The position numbers were made by a program, and so were the translations under genes. Shown piece after piece: positions 58,387 to 64,000 of a stretch of 64,000 bases of DNA. Origin of the DNA: SIG598 sp045605025. Lineage in GTDB: Bacteria > Bacillota > Clostridia > Oscillospirales > Acutalibacteraceae. Numbering within the stretch: position 1 is the first letter of the stretch; each line of letters opens with the position of its first letter. The notes beneath the pieces are model-generated. The model searched no databases and had not been told where the DNA came from. It saw only the letters and a program-made list of their open reading frames with translations. The DNA is taken from positions 1 to 64,000 of the forward strand of contig JAZUPE010000043.1 in the NCBI GenBank assembly GCA_045605025.1, written 5' to 3'.

Positions 58387-58752
58387 ATGACCGAGCAAAG
58401 AAAACTGATTTACGACATCGTCATGCAGGCCTGCAATCACCCCACAGCTGAGGAGATCTATCTTGAGGCTAAGCGAAAACGCCCCAGCATAGCTATGGGA
58501 ACCGTCTACCGCAACCTCGGCATTCTCAGCGAAAACGGCGAGATCCTGCATATACCTATCATCGATGGTCCTGATCGCTATGACAAAACCCTCTCGCCTC
58601 ATGAGCATATGACCTGCAGTCGCTGCGGGTGCGTAGTCGACGCGGAAATCGGCAATCTGACCGATCATCTGAGAGCTTTGAGCGGACTGGACATCAATTC
58701 CTACGACCTTAATCTTAAGGGCGTTTGCCCAAGCTGTCTTGAGGAGGGCTGA
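58387..58752 (+). CDS. perR: Peroxide-responsive repressor PerR (Fur family)
   Basis: A 121-residue Fur-family repressor. The N-terminal winged helix includes HPTAEEIYLEAKRKRPSIAMGTVYRNLGIL. The structural zinc site is Cys77, Cys80 and Cys114, Cys117 (CSRC, CPSC). The regulatory metal ligands of PerR are present: His18, Asp66 (RYDK, the PerR-specific Asp), His72 and His74. Metal-catalysed oxidation of these histidines by peroxide would release DNA and derepress the downstream rubrerythrin. Its gene is 4 bp from the Hrb-rubrerythrin gene, and AAAAAGGAG precedes the ATG by nine bases. Fur or Zur are less likely because of Asp66. Confidence 0.9.
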   Translation: MTEQRKLIYDIVMQACNHPTAEEIYLEAKRKRPSIAMGTVYRNLGILSENGEILHIPIIDGPDRYDKTLSPHEHMTCSRCGCVVDAEIGNLTDHLRALSGLDINSYDLNLKGVCPSCLEEG

Positions 58753-58756
58753 TACT

Positions 58757-59950
58757 ATGGATCCTGCCGCATTATACAATCTCAGCTACGGTCTATATGT
58801 TCTCTCCAGCAAGATCAATGGCGAACCTTGCGGCTGTATCGTCAACACCGCCATCCAGCAAACCGACCAGCCTCTGCGTATCAGTGTCACAGTCAACAAG
58901 GCGAATCGTACCTGCGATGCAATTAATGCAAGCGGCATGTTCTGCGTTTCAGTTCTTGACACCGGCACAAATTTTAAAATGATTCGCCGCTTCGGATTCC
59001 AAAGCAGCCGCGACGTCGACAAATTTGACGGTCTGCGCATCGAACAGTCCCGTTCCGGACTGCCGGTTATTACCGATAACACCTGCGCATATATTGAAGC
59101 CAAAGTTGTTCACAAGCTGGATCAGGGCACGCACATCATGTTTCTTGGAACAGTGACCGATGCAAAAACACTTTCCGGCACCACTCCTCTCACCTACGCA
59201 TATTATCACAGCAACATCAAACCTAAGCCCGCTCAGACTGCCTCCGGAGGTTACCGGTGCAGAATATGCGGATACATTCACGAAGGAGACACACTCCCTG
59301 CTGATTATGTCTGTCCATTATGCAAGCACGGCGTGGTTGATTTTGAACCGCTGTCTGTCAGCACTGAAATAAACAATATAAATAATATCAAAGGAGAAAA
59401 GATTATGAAAAAGTTTGTTTGCTCTGTTTGCGGTTACGTTCACGAAGGTCCCGAGGCTCCCGAATTCTGCCCTCAGTGCAAGGTTCCCGCTTCCAAGTTT
59501 GTCGAGCAGGTTTCCGGTGAGACTGTCTGGGCCGACGAACATGTTGTCGGTGTAGCTCAGGGCGTTGATATGGAAATCATCGAAGGTCTGCGTGCAAACT
59601 TTGTCGGCGAGTGCTCCGAAGTTGGTATGTATCTTGCCATGGCTCGCGTTGCACATCGTGAAGGCTATCCTGAGATCGGTCTGTACTGGGAAAAGGCCGC
59701 TTACGAAGAAGCTGAGCATGCTGCCAAGTTTGCTGAGCTGCTGGGCGAAGTTGTCACCGACTCTACCAAGAAGAATCTCGCAATGCGCGTAGAGGCCGAA
59801 TCCGGTGCCTGCGACGGCAAAAAGAAGCTTGCTGCCCGTGCCAAGGAACTTGGTCTTGACGCTATCCACGACACCGTCCATGAGATGGCCAAGGACGAGG
59901 CCCGACACGGCCGTGCTTTCGAGGGTCTGCTGAAGAGATATTTCGGTTAA
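58757..59950 (+). CDS. High-molecular-weight rubredoxin (flavin reductase-rubredoxin) fused to reverse rubrerythrin
   Basis: A single open frame of 397 codons joins two usually separate proteins. Residues 1-160 are an FMN-binding flavin reductase domain; residues about 166-195 are a rubredoxin domain (Cys168, Cys171, Cys186, Cys189): together a Hrb. Residues 217-397 are a reverse rubrerythrin: an N-terminal rubredoxin knuckle pair (Cys222, Cys225, Cys238, Cys241), then a ferritin-like diiron domain with GECSEVGMYLAMARVAHREGY, EEAEHAAKFAELL and DEARHGRAF. Such a fusion could pass electrons NAD(P)H-FMN-rubredoxin-diiron to peroxide in one chain. An internal AAAGGAG and ATG at 59405 suggest a second, stand-alone rubrerythrin product. 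The start at 58757 has GGAGG nine bases upstream. PerR-regulated by position. Confidence 0.88.
   Translation: MDPAALYNLSYGLYVLSSKINGEPCGCIVNTAIQQTDQPLRISVTVNKANRTCDAINASGMFCVSVLDTGTNFKMIRRFGFQSSRDVDKFDGLRIEQSRSGLPVITDNTCAYIEAKVVHKLDQGTHIMFLGTVTDAKTLSGTTPLTYAYYHSNIKPKPAQTASGGYRCRICGYIHEGDTLPADYVCPLCKHGVVDFEPLSVSTEINNINNIKGEKIMKKFVCSVCGYVHEGPEAPEFCPQCKVPASKFVEQVSGETVWADEHVVGVAQGVDMEIIEGLRANFVGECSEVGMYLAMARVAHREGYPEIGLYWEKAAYEEAEHAAKFAELLGEVVTDSTKKNLAMRVEAESGACDGKKKLAARAKELGLDAIHDTVHEMAKDEARHGRAFEGLLKRYFG
59392..59407 (+). promoter_or_regulatory. Internal ribosome binding site and start inside the Hrb-rubrerythrin frame
   Basis: AAAGGAG (59392-59398) lies six bases before ATG 59405, at the head of the reverse rubrerythrin domain (181 residues if used). 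The preceding 40 bases are AT-rich with stops in the other two frames, resembling an intergenic spacer that lost its in-frame stop. Confidence 0.7.
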
Positions 59951-59956
59951 TTTCAG

Positions 59957-60196
59957 ATGCGGGCATACGCTCCGTCAGGCTGCCCCAAATGCGGCAGCAA
60001 AATACACTGGCATGAACAGCCGAATCTTTCGAACTACTCCCCGCCTGCAACCGGACCATTCTTTCATGTCAAGGTATGCGGATTCCGCATTCAACCGGAT
60101 GAACTAACCCGTATTCTTAAAGTTCTGTTTGCATCAAACCGTGTCAGATATAGCTGTTCAAAGTGCGGATTTACTGCAAAGTATCGAATGCACTGA
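59957..60196 (+). CDS. Small zinc-ribbon-like protein
   Basis: A 79-residue protein with two CxxC pairs, CPKC (Cys9, Cys12) and CSKC (Cys67, Cys70), separated by a longer spacer containing a proline-rich linker and VKVCGFRIQPDELTRILKVLF. The paired knuckles fit a zinc ribbon; no family name is recalled. It starts 6 bp after the rubrerythrin stop without a clear Shine-Dalgarno, so translation would rely on coupling, and the coding status is only moderately certain. A hairpin (60220-60245) follows. Confidence 0.5.
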   Translation: MRAYAPSGCPKCGSKIHWHEQPNLSNYSPPATGPFFHVKVCGFRIQPDELTRILKVLFASNRVRYSCSKCGFTAKYRMH

Positions 60197-60219
60197 GCCT
60201 GTAAATCACGATAACACAG

Positions 60220-60245
60220 CCATGCGGGGCTTGAGCCTCGCATGG
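60220..60245 (+). other. Hairpin in the rubredoxin 1 leader
   Basis: CCATGCGGGGC (60220-60230) pairs with GCCTCGCATGG (60235-60245) around a TTGA loop, 33 bp before rubredoxin 1. No T-run follows, so it is more likely an mRNA-stabilising or attenuating structure than a terminator. Confidence 0.45.
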
Positions 60246-60278
60246 TGTTCCCCCTAAGAATACAAGGAGGTACTGAAC

Positions 60279-60434
60279 ATGAAGAAATACGCTTGCCCCT
60301 GCGGCTATGAATACGATCCTGCCGTCGGTGATCCCGATAACGGCGTAGCTCCCGGCACTGCATGGGAAGATGTTCCTGCTGATTGGGTCTGCCCCACCTG
60401 CGGTCTCGGCAAGGACGCTTTTGAGGAAGCGTAA
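60279..60434 (+). CDS. Rubredoxin 1 with shortened first knuckle
   Basis: A 51-residue rubredoxin, a one-iron electron carrier. The body GYEYDPAVGDPDNGVAPGTAWEDVPADWVCPTCGLGKDAFEEA is typical, with the second CPTC knuckle intact. The first knuckle is CPC (Cys6, Cys8; CxC) instead of the usual CxxC, one residue shorter. AAGGAGG precedes the ATG by nine bases. It is probably co-transcribed with the upstream rubrerythrin genes and supplies electrons to them. Nearly identical to rubredoxin 2 at 61847 (two differences: residues 5 and 34). Confidence 0.9.
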   Translation: MKKYACPCGYEYDPAVGDPDNGVAPGTAWEDVPADWVCPTCGLGKDAFEEA

Positions 60435-60444
60435 TCAAAAATGC

Positions 60445-60476
60445 AAAGGATGGTCAGTATTGTCCATCCTTTTGTG
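60445..60476 (+). terminator. Intrinsic terminator after rubredoxin 1
   Basis: AAAGGATGG (60445-60453) pairs with CCATCCTTT (60464-60472), followed by TGTGTTTT. Confidence 0.7.
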
Positions 60477-60571
60477 TTTTCGCAAGCTATTTTTTATCAA
60501 TTCGTAAGCGATTTTTCTGCATCAGATCACATGATCATTTCGCTTAGTCGAATTAATAGTGAGGGAAACAA

Positions 60572-61081
60572 TTGAGAACACTATACTGCGGCGGAACTTT
60601 CTGCTTTGATTATCTGAACAGCAATTATCTCAAAAATGCCGAGAAAGACTATCGTGCCATGCTGCTTGGGCATCGCGATCTTCTGCTTCAGCGAAGCGAC
60701 GGTGTGGTCATTTCCCCCAATACCACTTACATCGGTCCATTTTACTTTGAGTCAGACGGTATGACCGACGAGGATATTGTTCGAATCGAATCGGATATGG
60801 TCCGGCGATGCACAGATGCGATTTTTCTTCTGGATGACGCAAGCTGTCCGGGAACAGTAGGCGAACTCACGCTGGCAAGTGCATCCGGCAAACGGGTGTA
60901 CATATTTTATGTCCGCAGGTCTGACTCGGAGGAAACCGAAAGCACTCTGCACACTCCATGCTGGTTTCCCATTCTTCTCAGCCGTCTGATTAATCCGGAT
61001 ACCAATCTGATCGAATGTTCAAGCGTTGAGGATGCCGTCTCCAGAATTATCAGTACTGTCAGCAGCTGGACCGATTGCTAA
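60572..61081 (+). CDS. Putative nucleoside 2-deoxyribosyltransferase-like protein
   Basis: A 169-residue cytosolic protein. The order of elements - GGTFCFDY at the N-terminus, a central DAIFLLDDASCPGTVGELTLASASGKRVYIFYV, and a Ser/Pro-rich C-terminus - resembles the nucleoside 2-deoxyribosyltransferase fold, where the acidic residue before PGTxxEL acts on the nucleoside. The match is at motif level only, so the assignment is tentative. The start is TTG at 60572 with GAGGGA seven bases upstream. It separates the two redox genes and its relation to them is unclear. Confidence 0.55.
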   Translation: MRTLYCGGTFCFDYLNSNYLKNAEKDYRAMLLGHRDLLLQRSDGVVISPNTTYIGPFYFESDGMTDEDIVRIESDMVRRCTDAIFLLDDASCPGTVGELTLASASGKRVYIFYVRRSDSEETESTLHTPCWFPILLSRLINPDTNLIECSSVEDAVSRIISTVSSWTDC

Positions 61082-61164
61082 ACGCCCCCAGAACCGAGGT
61101 TCTGCAGCCGGGCATTTCACGCGCAATTCATATGTTGCCTTTCCAGTTTCGTGGAGGATATCAA

Positions 61165-61506
61165 ATGAAAACAGTTGATGTATATAAACAATATTTCGCC
61201 GCCGACTGCATCTTCAATGACATTGAGCGTCACGGCGCCGCAGTGTGGCTGACCGCTGAAAGTGACAGCGGCACAATACGGTACGAGGTTGGGGTAACCT
61301 TTTTCCCTCACCGTGATGCAGAGGATTTCGCCATTAGCTATGATGCATGCGTTCTGAAGGAGCTGTTCCGCGCAAAGGGCAGGCGCTCCAAAAAGCGTGA
61401 TGAGCAGTACCTGGCGCAGGTACGTACAGCGGCAGATGAAATAGCCGCATCAATGAACGGCATCATCTTCTGGGATGAATCGCTCAATGAAGCACAGTAC
61501 GGTTGA
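61165..61506 (+). CDS. Hypothetical protein, 113 aa
   Basis: Unrecognised. An alpha/beta protein beginning MKTVDVYKQYFAADCIFNDIERHGAAVWLTAESDSGTIRYEVGVTFFPHRD, with a helical, basic second half (KGRRSKKRDEQYLAQVRTAADEIAASMNG) and the tail IIFWDESLNEAQYG. No signal peptide or membrane segment. The start at 61165 is supported by GTGGAGGATATCAA; the preceding 30 codons of the open frame lack a site. It may be co-transcribed with the gene upstream (84 bp away). Confidence 0.6.
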   Translation: MKTVDVYKQYFAADCIFNDIERHGAAVWLTAESDSGTIRYEVGVTFFPHRDAEDFAISYDACVLKELFRAKGRRSKKRDEQYLAQVRTAADEIAASMNGIIFWDESLNEAQYG

Positions 61507-61536
61507 TCAATCCGCAAAAAACGCGCACCCGTTTCT

Positions 61537-61564
61537 TTGCTGTCAGCACAACAGTATTTATATT
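61537..61564 (+). promoter_or_regulatory. Promoter for the BFD-like gene
   Basis: TTGCTG (61537-61542), 16-bp spacer, TATATT (61559-61564). Confidence 0.5.
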
Positions 61565-61584
61565 TTTTGTCGGAGGTAATTCAC

Positions 61585-61791
61585 ATGACCGAAAACTACA
61601 CGGTCTGCAACTGCAAGCAGGTCAGCTACGCTGATATTGCAAACGCTCTCGATTCCATGAAAAGTCTTTCCGATGTTCTGTCCGCCTTTGAGGATGTTCA
61701 GAAGGTCACCAACTGCTCCACCGGCTGCGGTCGCTGCCACCAGAAGGTTCTCGACATCATCTCGGAGATCATGATGGGATCCCGTGCTTGA
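61585..61791 (+). CDS. BFD-like [2Fe-2S]-binding protein
   Basis: A 68-residue single BFD domain: VCNCKQVSYADI (Cys8, Cys10), a helical middle and TNCSTGCGRCHQKVLDII (Cys44, Cys48, Cys51). Four of these coordinate a [2Fe-2S] cluster. In bacterioferritin-associated ferredoxin this module passes electrons to release iron; here it sits among rubredoxins and rubrerythrin and may be an electron carrier or iron-handling partner. TCGGAGG precedes the ATG by nine bases. The rubredoxin 2 promoter overlaps its end. Confidence 0.88.
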   Translation: MTENYTVCNCKQVSYADIANALDSMKSLSDVLSAFEDVQKVTNCSTGCGRCHQKVLDIISEIMMGSRA

Positions 61792-61816
61792 TATATCCAC
61801 CGTTTTTGCATATAAT
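61788..61816 (+). promoter_or_regulatory. Promoter of rubredoxin 2
   Basis: TTGATA (61788-61793) overlaps the BFD stop codon; 17-bp spacer, TATAAT (61811-61816). Confidence 0.75.
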
Positions 61817-61846
61817 ACCAAGTATCACAACAAAGGAGATATCACT

Positions 61847-62002
61847 ATGAAAAAATACGTTTGCCCCTGCGGCTATGAATACGATCCCGCCGTTGGTGAT
61901 CCCGACAACGGCGTAGCTCCCGGCACTGCATGGGAAGATGTTCCCGAGGATTGGGTCTGCCCCACCTGCGGACTCGGCAAGGACGCTTTTGAAGAAGCAT
62001 AA
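61847..62002 (+). CDS. Rubredoxin 2 with shortened first knuckle
   Basis: A 51-residue rubredoxin almost identical to rubredoxin 1: MKKYVCPCGYEYDP with the CxC first knuckle (Cys6, Cys8) and the normal second CPTC. The DNA is also nearly identical across the coding region, pointing to recent duplication or gene conversion. It has its own promoter and terminator, so it can be expressed independently of the BFD gene. AAAGGAG precedes the ATG by eight bases. Confidence 0.9.
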   Translation: MKKYVCPCGYEYDPAVGDPDNGVAPGTAWEDVPEDWVCPTCGLGKDAFEEA

Positions 62003-62016
62003 TCAAGCAATTCCCA

Positions 62017-62048
62017 AGAGGACGGACTTCGATGTCTGTCCTCTTTTC
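62017..62048 (+). terminator. Intrinsic terminator after rubredoxin 2
   Basis: AGAGGACGGAC (62017-62027) pairs with GTCTGTCCTCT (62034-62044), followed by TTTC. The rest of 62049-62285 shows nothing recognised. Confidence 0.8.
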
Positions 62049-62285
62049 AGTTCATGCCAGATTTATGAAGGTCCTCCTGCGGAACTCAGGATTAGCTTCG
62101 TCTGATACATACTCTCGTTCGCAAATAGAAAGAACAACCGAACTGCGCTGCCACGCGGTTTTCTGATCACACTATCACCTCTTAAGGACTTCATCTGTCA
62201 TTGCAGCAAGTTCAGCTCAATTCGCTGCACAAATGCAAATACGACAGCAGTCACGCAACTATCTGTTTTTTCACTGCATCATTTA

Positions 62286-62314
62286 TTGACATCACAAATT
62301 AATAAGTGTAAAAT
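62286..62314 (+). promoter_or_regulatory. Promoter of the amidase gene
   Basis: TTGACA (62286-62291), 17-bp spacer, TAAAAT (62309-62314). The promoter and ribosome binding site are intact, although the reading frame is interrupted. Confidence 0.75.
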
Positions 62315-62346
62315 CATTTTAGCGACCCAACTGGAGGATAATCATT

Positions 62347-63360
62347 ATGCGCAATAAATCATTTCTGACTTTCCTTGGTATATTATTTCTCTTGAACATT
62401 GTTCTGATCAGTCAGATTTTTAATGCTAATCGTCAGCTTTCTGATATTACCGAATCCGTTACTCCGGTTCCAGTATCTGGCTCAACGGCATCCGATTCCT
62501 CTGTAGAACCCTAATCTTTACTTCCTGATCCGCTTGCCGGATACACAATCGCCAAGGTTAATATATACGATCAGCCTGTAAGCGGTTCTGATTTGATAAC
62601 CACATTGGAACCTCACACCGATGTTGAATATCTTGACTCTCAGGACGGATGGAGCAGACTGCTGATGAACGGTGAAGTCCGGTATGCAGATGCTTCCGTT
62701 ATCCGCGTAAAGGCGGAACCTAACGGATATGTAATTGTTCTGGATCCAGGGCATCAGCTGATAGGCAACAGTTCCAAGGAACCTATCGGACCAAATTCGA
62801 TGACAATGAAAACCAAGGTCTCTCACGGTACATCCGGTAAGCATTCCGGACTGAAAGAATATGAGCTGGTACTGATGATCGGCCTGAAGCTGCAAAAAGA
62901 GCTTGAATACCGCGGCTATACTGTAATCATGACCCGAACTACCCACGAAGTCAACATTTCAAACTCTGAACGAGCTACCATTGCAAACGAAGCAAACGCA
63001 GATGCCTTTATCCGGATACATGCAAACGGCTCAACGAAATCCAGTGTTAACGGAGCACACACCATCTGTCAAAGTGCCAAAAACCGGTACAACGGTGAGC
63101 TGCACGAACAATCAAAAGCACTGTCCACCTGCATTCTCAACGATATGTGCAATGAAATCGAGATCAAAAAGAACTCTGTATATACAGACGATTCTATGAC
63201 TGGCATTAACTGGTCCAAAGTACCTGTCACATTACTTGAAATGGGATTTATGACAAACGAATTTGATGATCTTTACATGGCAGACGAATATAACCAGTAT
63301 AAGATTATTACCGGCATAGCAAATGGAATTGACCGCTTCATCGCTGGTGACACTCAGTAA
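62347..63360 (+). pseudogene. N-acetylmuramoyl-L-alanine amidase (Amidase_3) interrupted by an in-frame TAA
   Basis: One continuous frame except for a TAA at 62512-62514 after 55 codons. The first part (GGAGG before ATG 62347) has an N-terminal membrane helix MRNKSFLTFLGILFLLNIVLISQIF and a short Ser/Pro linker. After the stop, the same frame continues with an SH3-like segment (GYTIAKVNIYDQPVSGSDLI, LLMNGEVRYADASVIRV) and a full Amidase_3 domain: VIVLDPGHQ (zinc His), KEYELVLMIGLKLQKEL (Glu), FIRIHANGS (His) and LLEMGFMTNEFDDLY (catalytic Glu). All zinc and catalytic residues are present, so the stop looks recent. A TTG at 62593 could restart a shorter product but has no ribosome binding site. 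Alternatives: readthrough or a sequencing error. Confidence 0.85.
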
Positions 63361-63386
63361 TCCACACTCTGTATCAGGAGGTTGTT

Positions 63387-63683
63387 ATGAGCATTACCGT
63401 AAACATTTATTACTCCGGCACAGGTGACAACGCACGGCACTTCGCGGAGGAAATGATTTCCTCCGGTATCGTGGATGCAGTGCGTGCTGAAGAAGGCAAC
63501 GAGCGTTACGAATACTTCTTCCCCATGGACGATCCCGAAACTGTGCTTCTCATCGACCGTTGGCGCGACCAGACAGCCATTGACTTCCACCACAAGTCAC
63601 CTATGATGGCGCAGATTGCTCAGCTCAGAGAGAAATACAAGTTGAGATTGCGCGTAGAACGCTTCATCGAAGATAAACACTGA
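63387..63683 (+). CDS. Antibiotic biosynthesis monooxygenase (ABM) fold protein
   Basis: A 98-residue dimeric alpha/beta barrel protein: ITVNIYYSGTGDNARHFAEEMISSG, GNERYEYFFPMDDPETVLLIDRWRDQTAIDFHHKSPMMAQIAQLREKY, the YgiN-like pattern with WRDQxAxxxHHxSP. Such proteins act as quinol monooxygenases, heme-degrading enzymes, or simple dimer proteins; no redox cofactor can be predicted. AGGAGGTTGTT precedes the ATG. It may use the amidase promoter, 26 bp after that gene's end. Confidence 0.88.
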   Translation: MSITVNIYYSGTGDNARHFAEEMISSGIVDAVRAEEGNERYEYFFPMDDPETVLLIDRWRDQTAIDFHHKSPMMAQIAQLREKYKLRLRVERFIEDKH

Positions 63684-63738
63684 TCCGTATATTGCGCGCA
63701 CAGGCACAAACCATACTTGTATACTGACATTTTAACAA

Positions 63739-63783
63739 AAACCGGAAGCATCTGGACACTGATTACTCCAGATGCTTCCGGTT
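63739..63783. terminator. Bidirectional intrinsic terminator
   Basis: A 17-bp perfect stem (63740-63756 with 63767-63783) and a 10-nt loop. On the minus strand it is followed by TTTTTGTTAAAA. It serves the minus-strand gene at the right edge and probably the ABM gene. Confidence 0.85.
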
Positions 63784-63794
63784 AACTTATTGTA

Positions 63795-64000
63795 TCAGAT
63801 ATTGTTTGCGATATTAAAGAGGGTGTTGGTTATATTGGCTGCCGCATTAACTTTGTTGGAGCGTCTGATACTCTTGAGATGCGCAGTCTGCATCTGCTGT
63901 TCCGAAAGAAAATCCGCGTTGAACTGCTCAACCTTCTTTCTGTGCAGATATGCGTCAAAGCTGTCCAGTGCCTCTCCAATAGTAGTCACCCGACCGCATG
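63795..64000 (-). CDS. Hypothetical protein, C-terminal part (may continue beyond window)
   Basis: The frame is open from its stop at 63795 to the right edge at 64000. Visible: SFDAYLHRKKVEQFNADFLSEQQMQTAHLKSIRRSNKVNAAANITNTLFNIANNI, a mostly helical, charged sequence with no recognised domain. A GTG at 63989 could be a start but has no ribosome binding site in the available sequence, so the gene probably extends past the window. A strong terminator follows. Confidence 0.55.
   Translation of the reverse strand, partial: CGRVTTIGEALDSFDAYLHRKKVEQFNADFLSEQQMQTAHLKSIRRSNKVNAAANITNTLFNIANNI

Noticed and set aside
1..64000. tRNA, rRNA, insertion sequences or prophage
   Set aside because: No T-loop motifs with tRNA context, no transposase or integrase, and no terminal inverted repeats were seen on reading both strands.

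Overview
The window looks like a chromosomal segment of an anaerobic, low-to-moderate GC Firmicute of the class Clostridia, most likely a gut Oscillospiraceae/Ruminococcaceae relative. The evidence is the gene content: tig-clpP-clpX-lon-engB in the Firmicute order, a PerR-linked rubrerythrin/rubredoxin set, CWB2 surface protein, DUF3793, DUF1540, DUF6472 and DUF1846 proteins, strong AGGAGG ribosome binding sites and sigma-A promoters with TTGACA/TATAAT. No tRNA, rRNA, phage, insertion sequence or CRISPR array is seen. The species cannot be fixed from the sequence alone.

Layout. 1-3.6 kb: a probable malate dehydrogenase-fumarase operon (reductive C4 branch), a DUF3793 gene with palindromic operators, and an acetyltransferase. 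3.8-8.4 kb: a heterodimeric ABC exporter and a membrane XRE regulator. 8.6-13 kb: DegV, a PcrA/UvrD helicase whose promoter carries an SOS box, and a PPP-type phosphatase. 13.0-15.4 kb: a lysine riboswitch and terminator controlling an NhaC-like (LysW-type) transporter with a repeat tail. 15.4-21.4 kb: acetyltransferase, cysteine synthase, HD protein, dCMP deaminase-uracil phosphoribosyltransferase, and a large CWB2 surface protein. 21.6-28.2 kb: DUF1846 protein, coiled-coil protein, acyl-CoA ligase, DUF218 membrane protein and M28 peptidase. 28.2-31.6 kb: MoxR-DUF58-DUF4129 operon. 31.7-34.6 kb: sfsA, flavin reductase, rhodanese lipoprotein and ZIP transporter.

34.7-38.2 kb: a LytTR-DUF3021-CPBP-ABC-permease operon preceded by 21-bp-phased direct repeats, resembling an antimicrobial-response or immunity module. 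38.3-39.4 kb: a barnase-type ribonuclease carried on a lipoprotein with a 24-threonine stalk, overlapping a barstar inhibitor gene. 39.4-41.4 kb: small orphan genes and a possible small RNA. 41.5-49.8 kb: protein quality control (tig, clpP, clpX, lon, hslO) with engB, a YerC-like regulator and a methyltransferase. 49.9-54.2 kb: nitroreductase, phosphofructokinase and a double GT2 glycosyltransferase. 54.3-57.8 kb: three tandem paralogous repeat lipoproteins, each with its own promoter and terminator.

58.3-62.0 kb is an oxidative-stress island: PerR, an in-frame fusion of high-molecular-weight rubredoxin (flavin reductase-rubredoxin) to reverse rubrerythrin with an internal ribosome binding site, two almost identical rubredoxins with a shortened CxC first knuckle, and a BFD-like [2Fe-2S] protein. 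Together these could move electrons from NAD(P)H to peroxide. 62.3-64 kb: a peptidoglycan amidase interrupted by an in-frame TAA, an ABM-fold protein, and a gene running off the window. The most notable items are the lipoprotein barnase with barstar, the Hrb-rubrerythrin fusion, the LytTR operon and the lipoprotein triplet.
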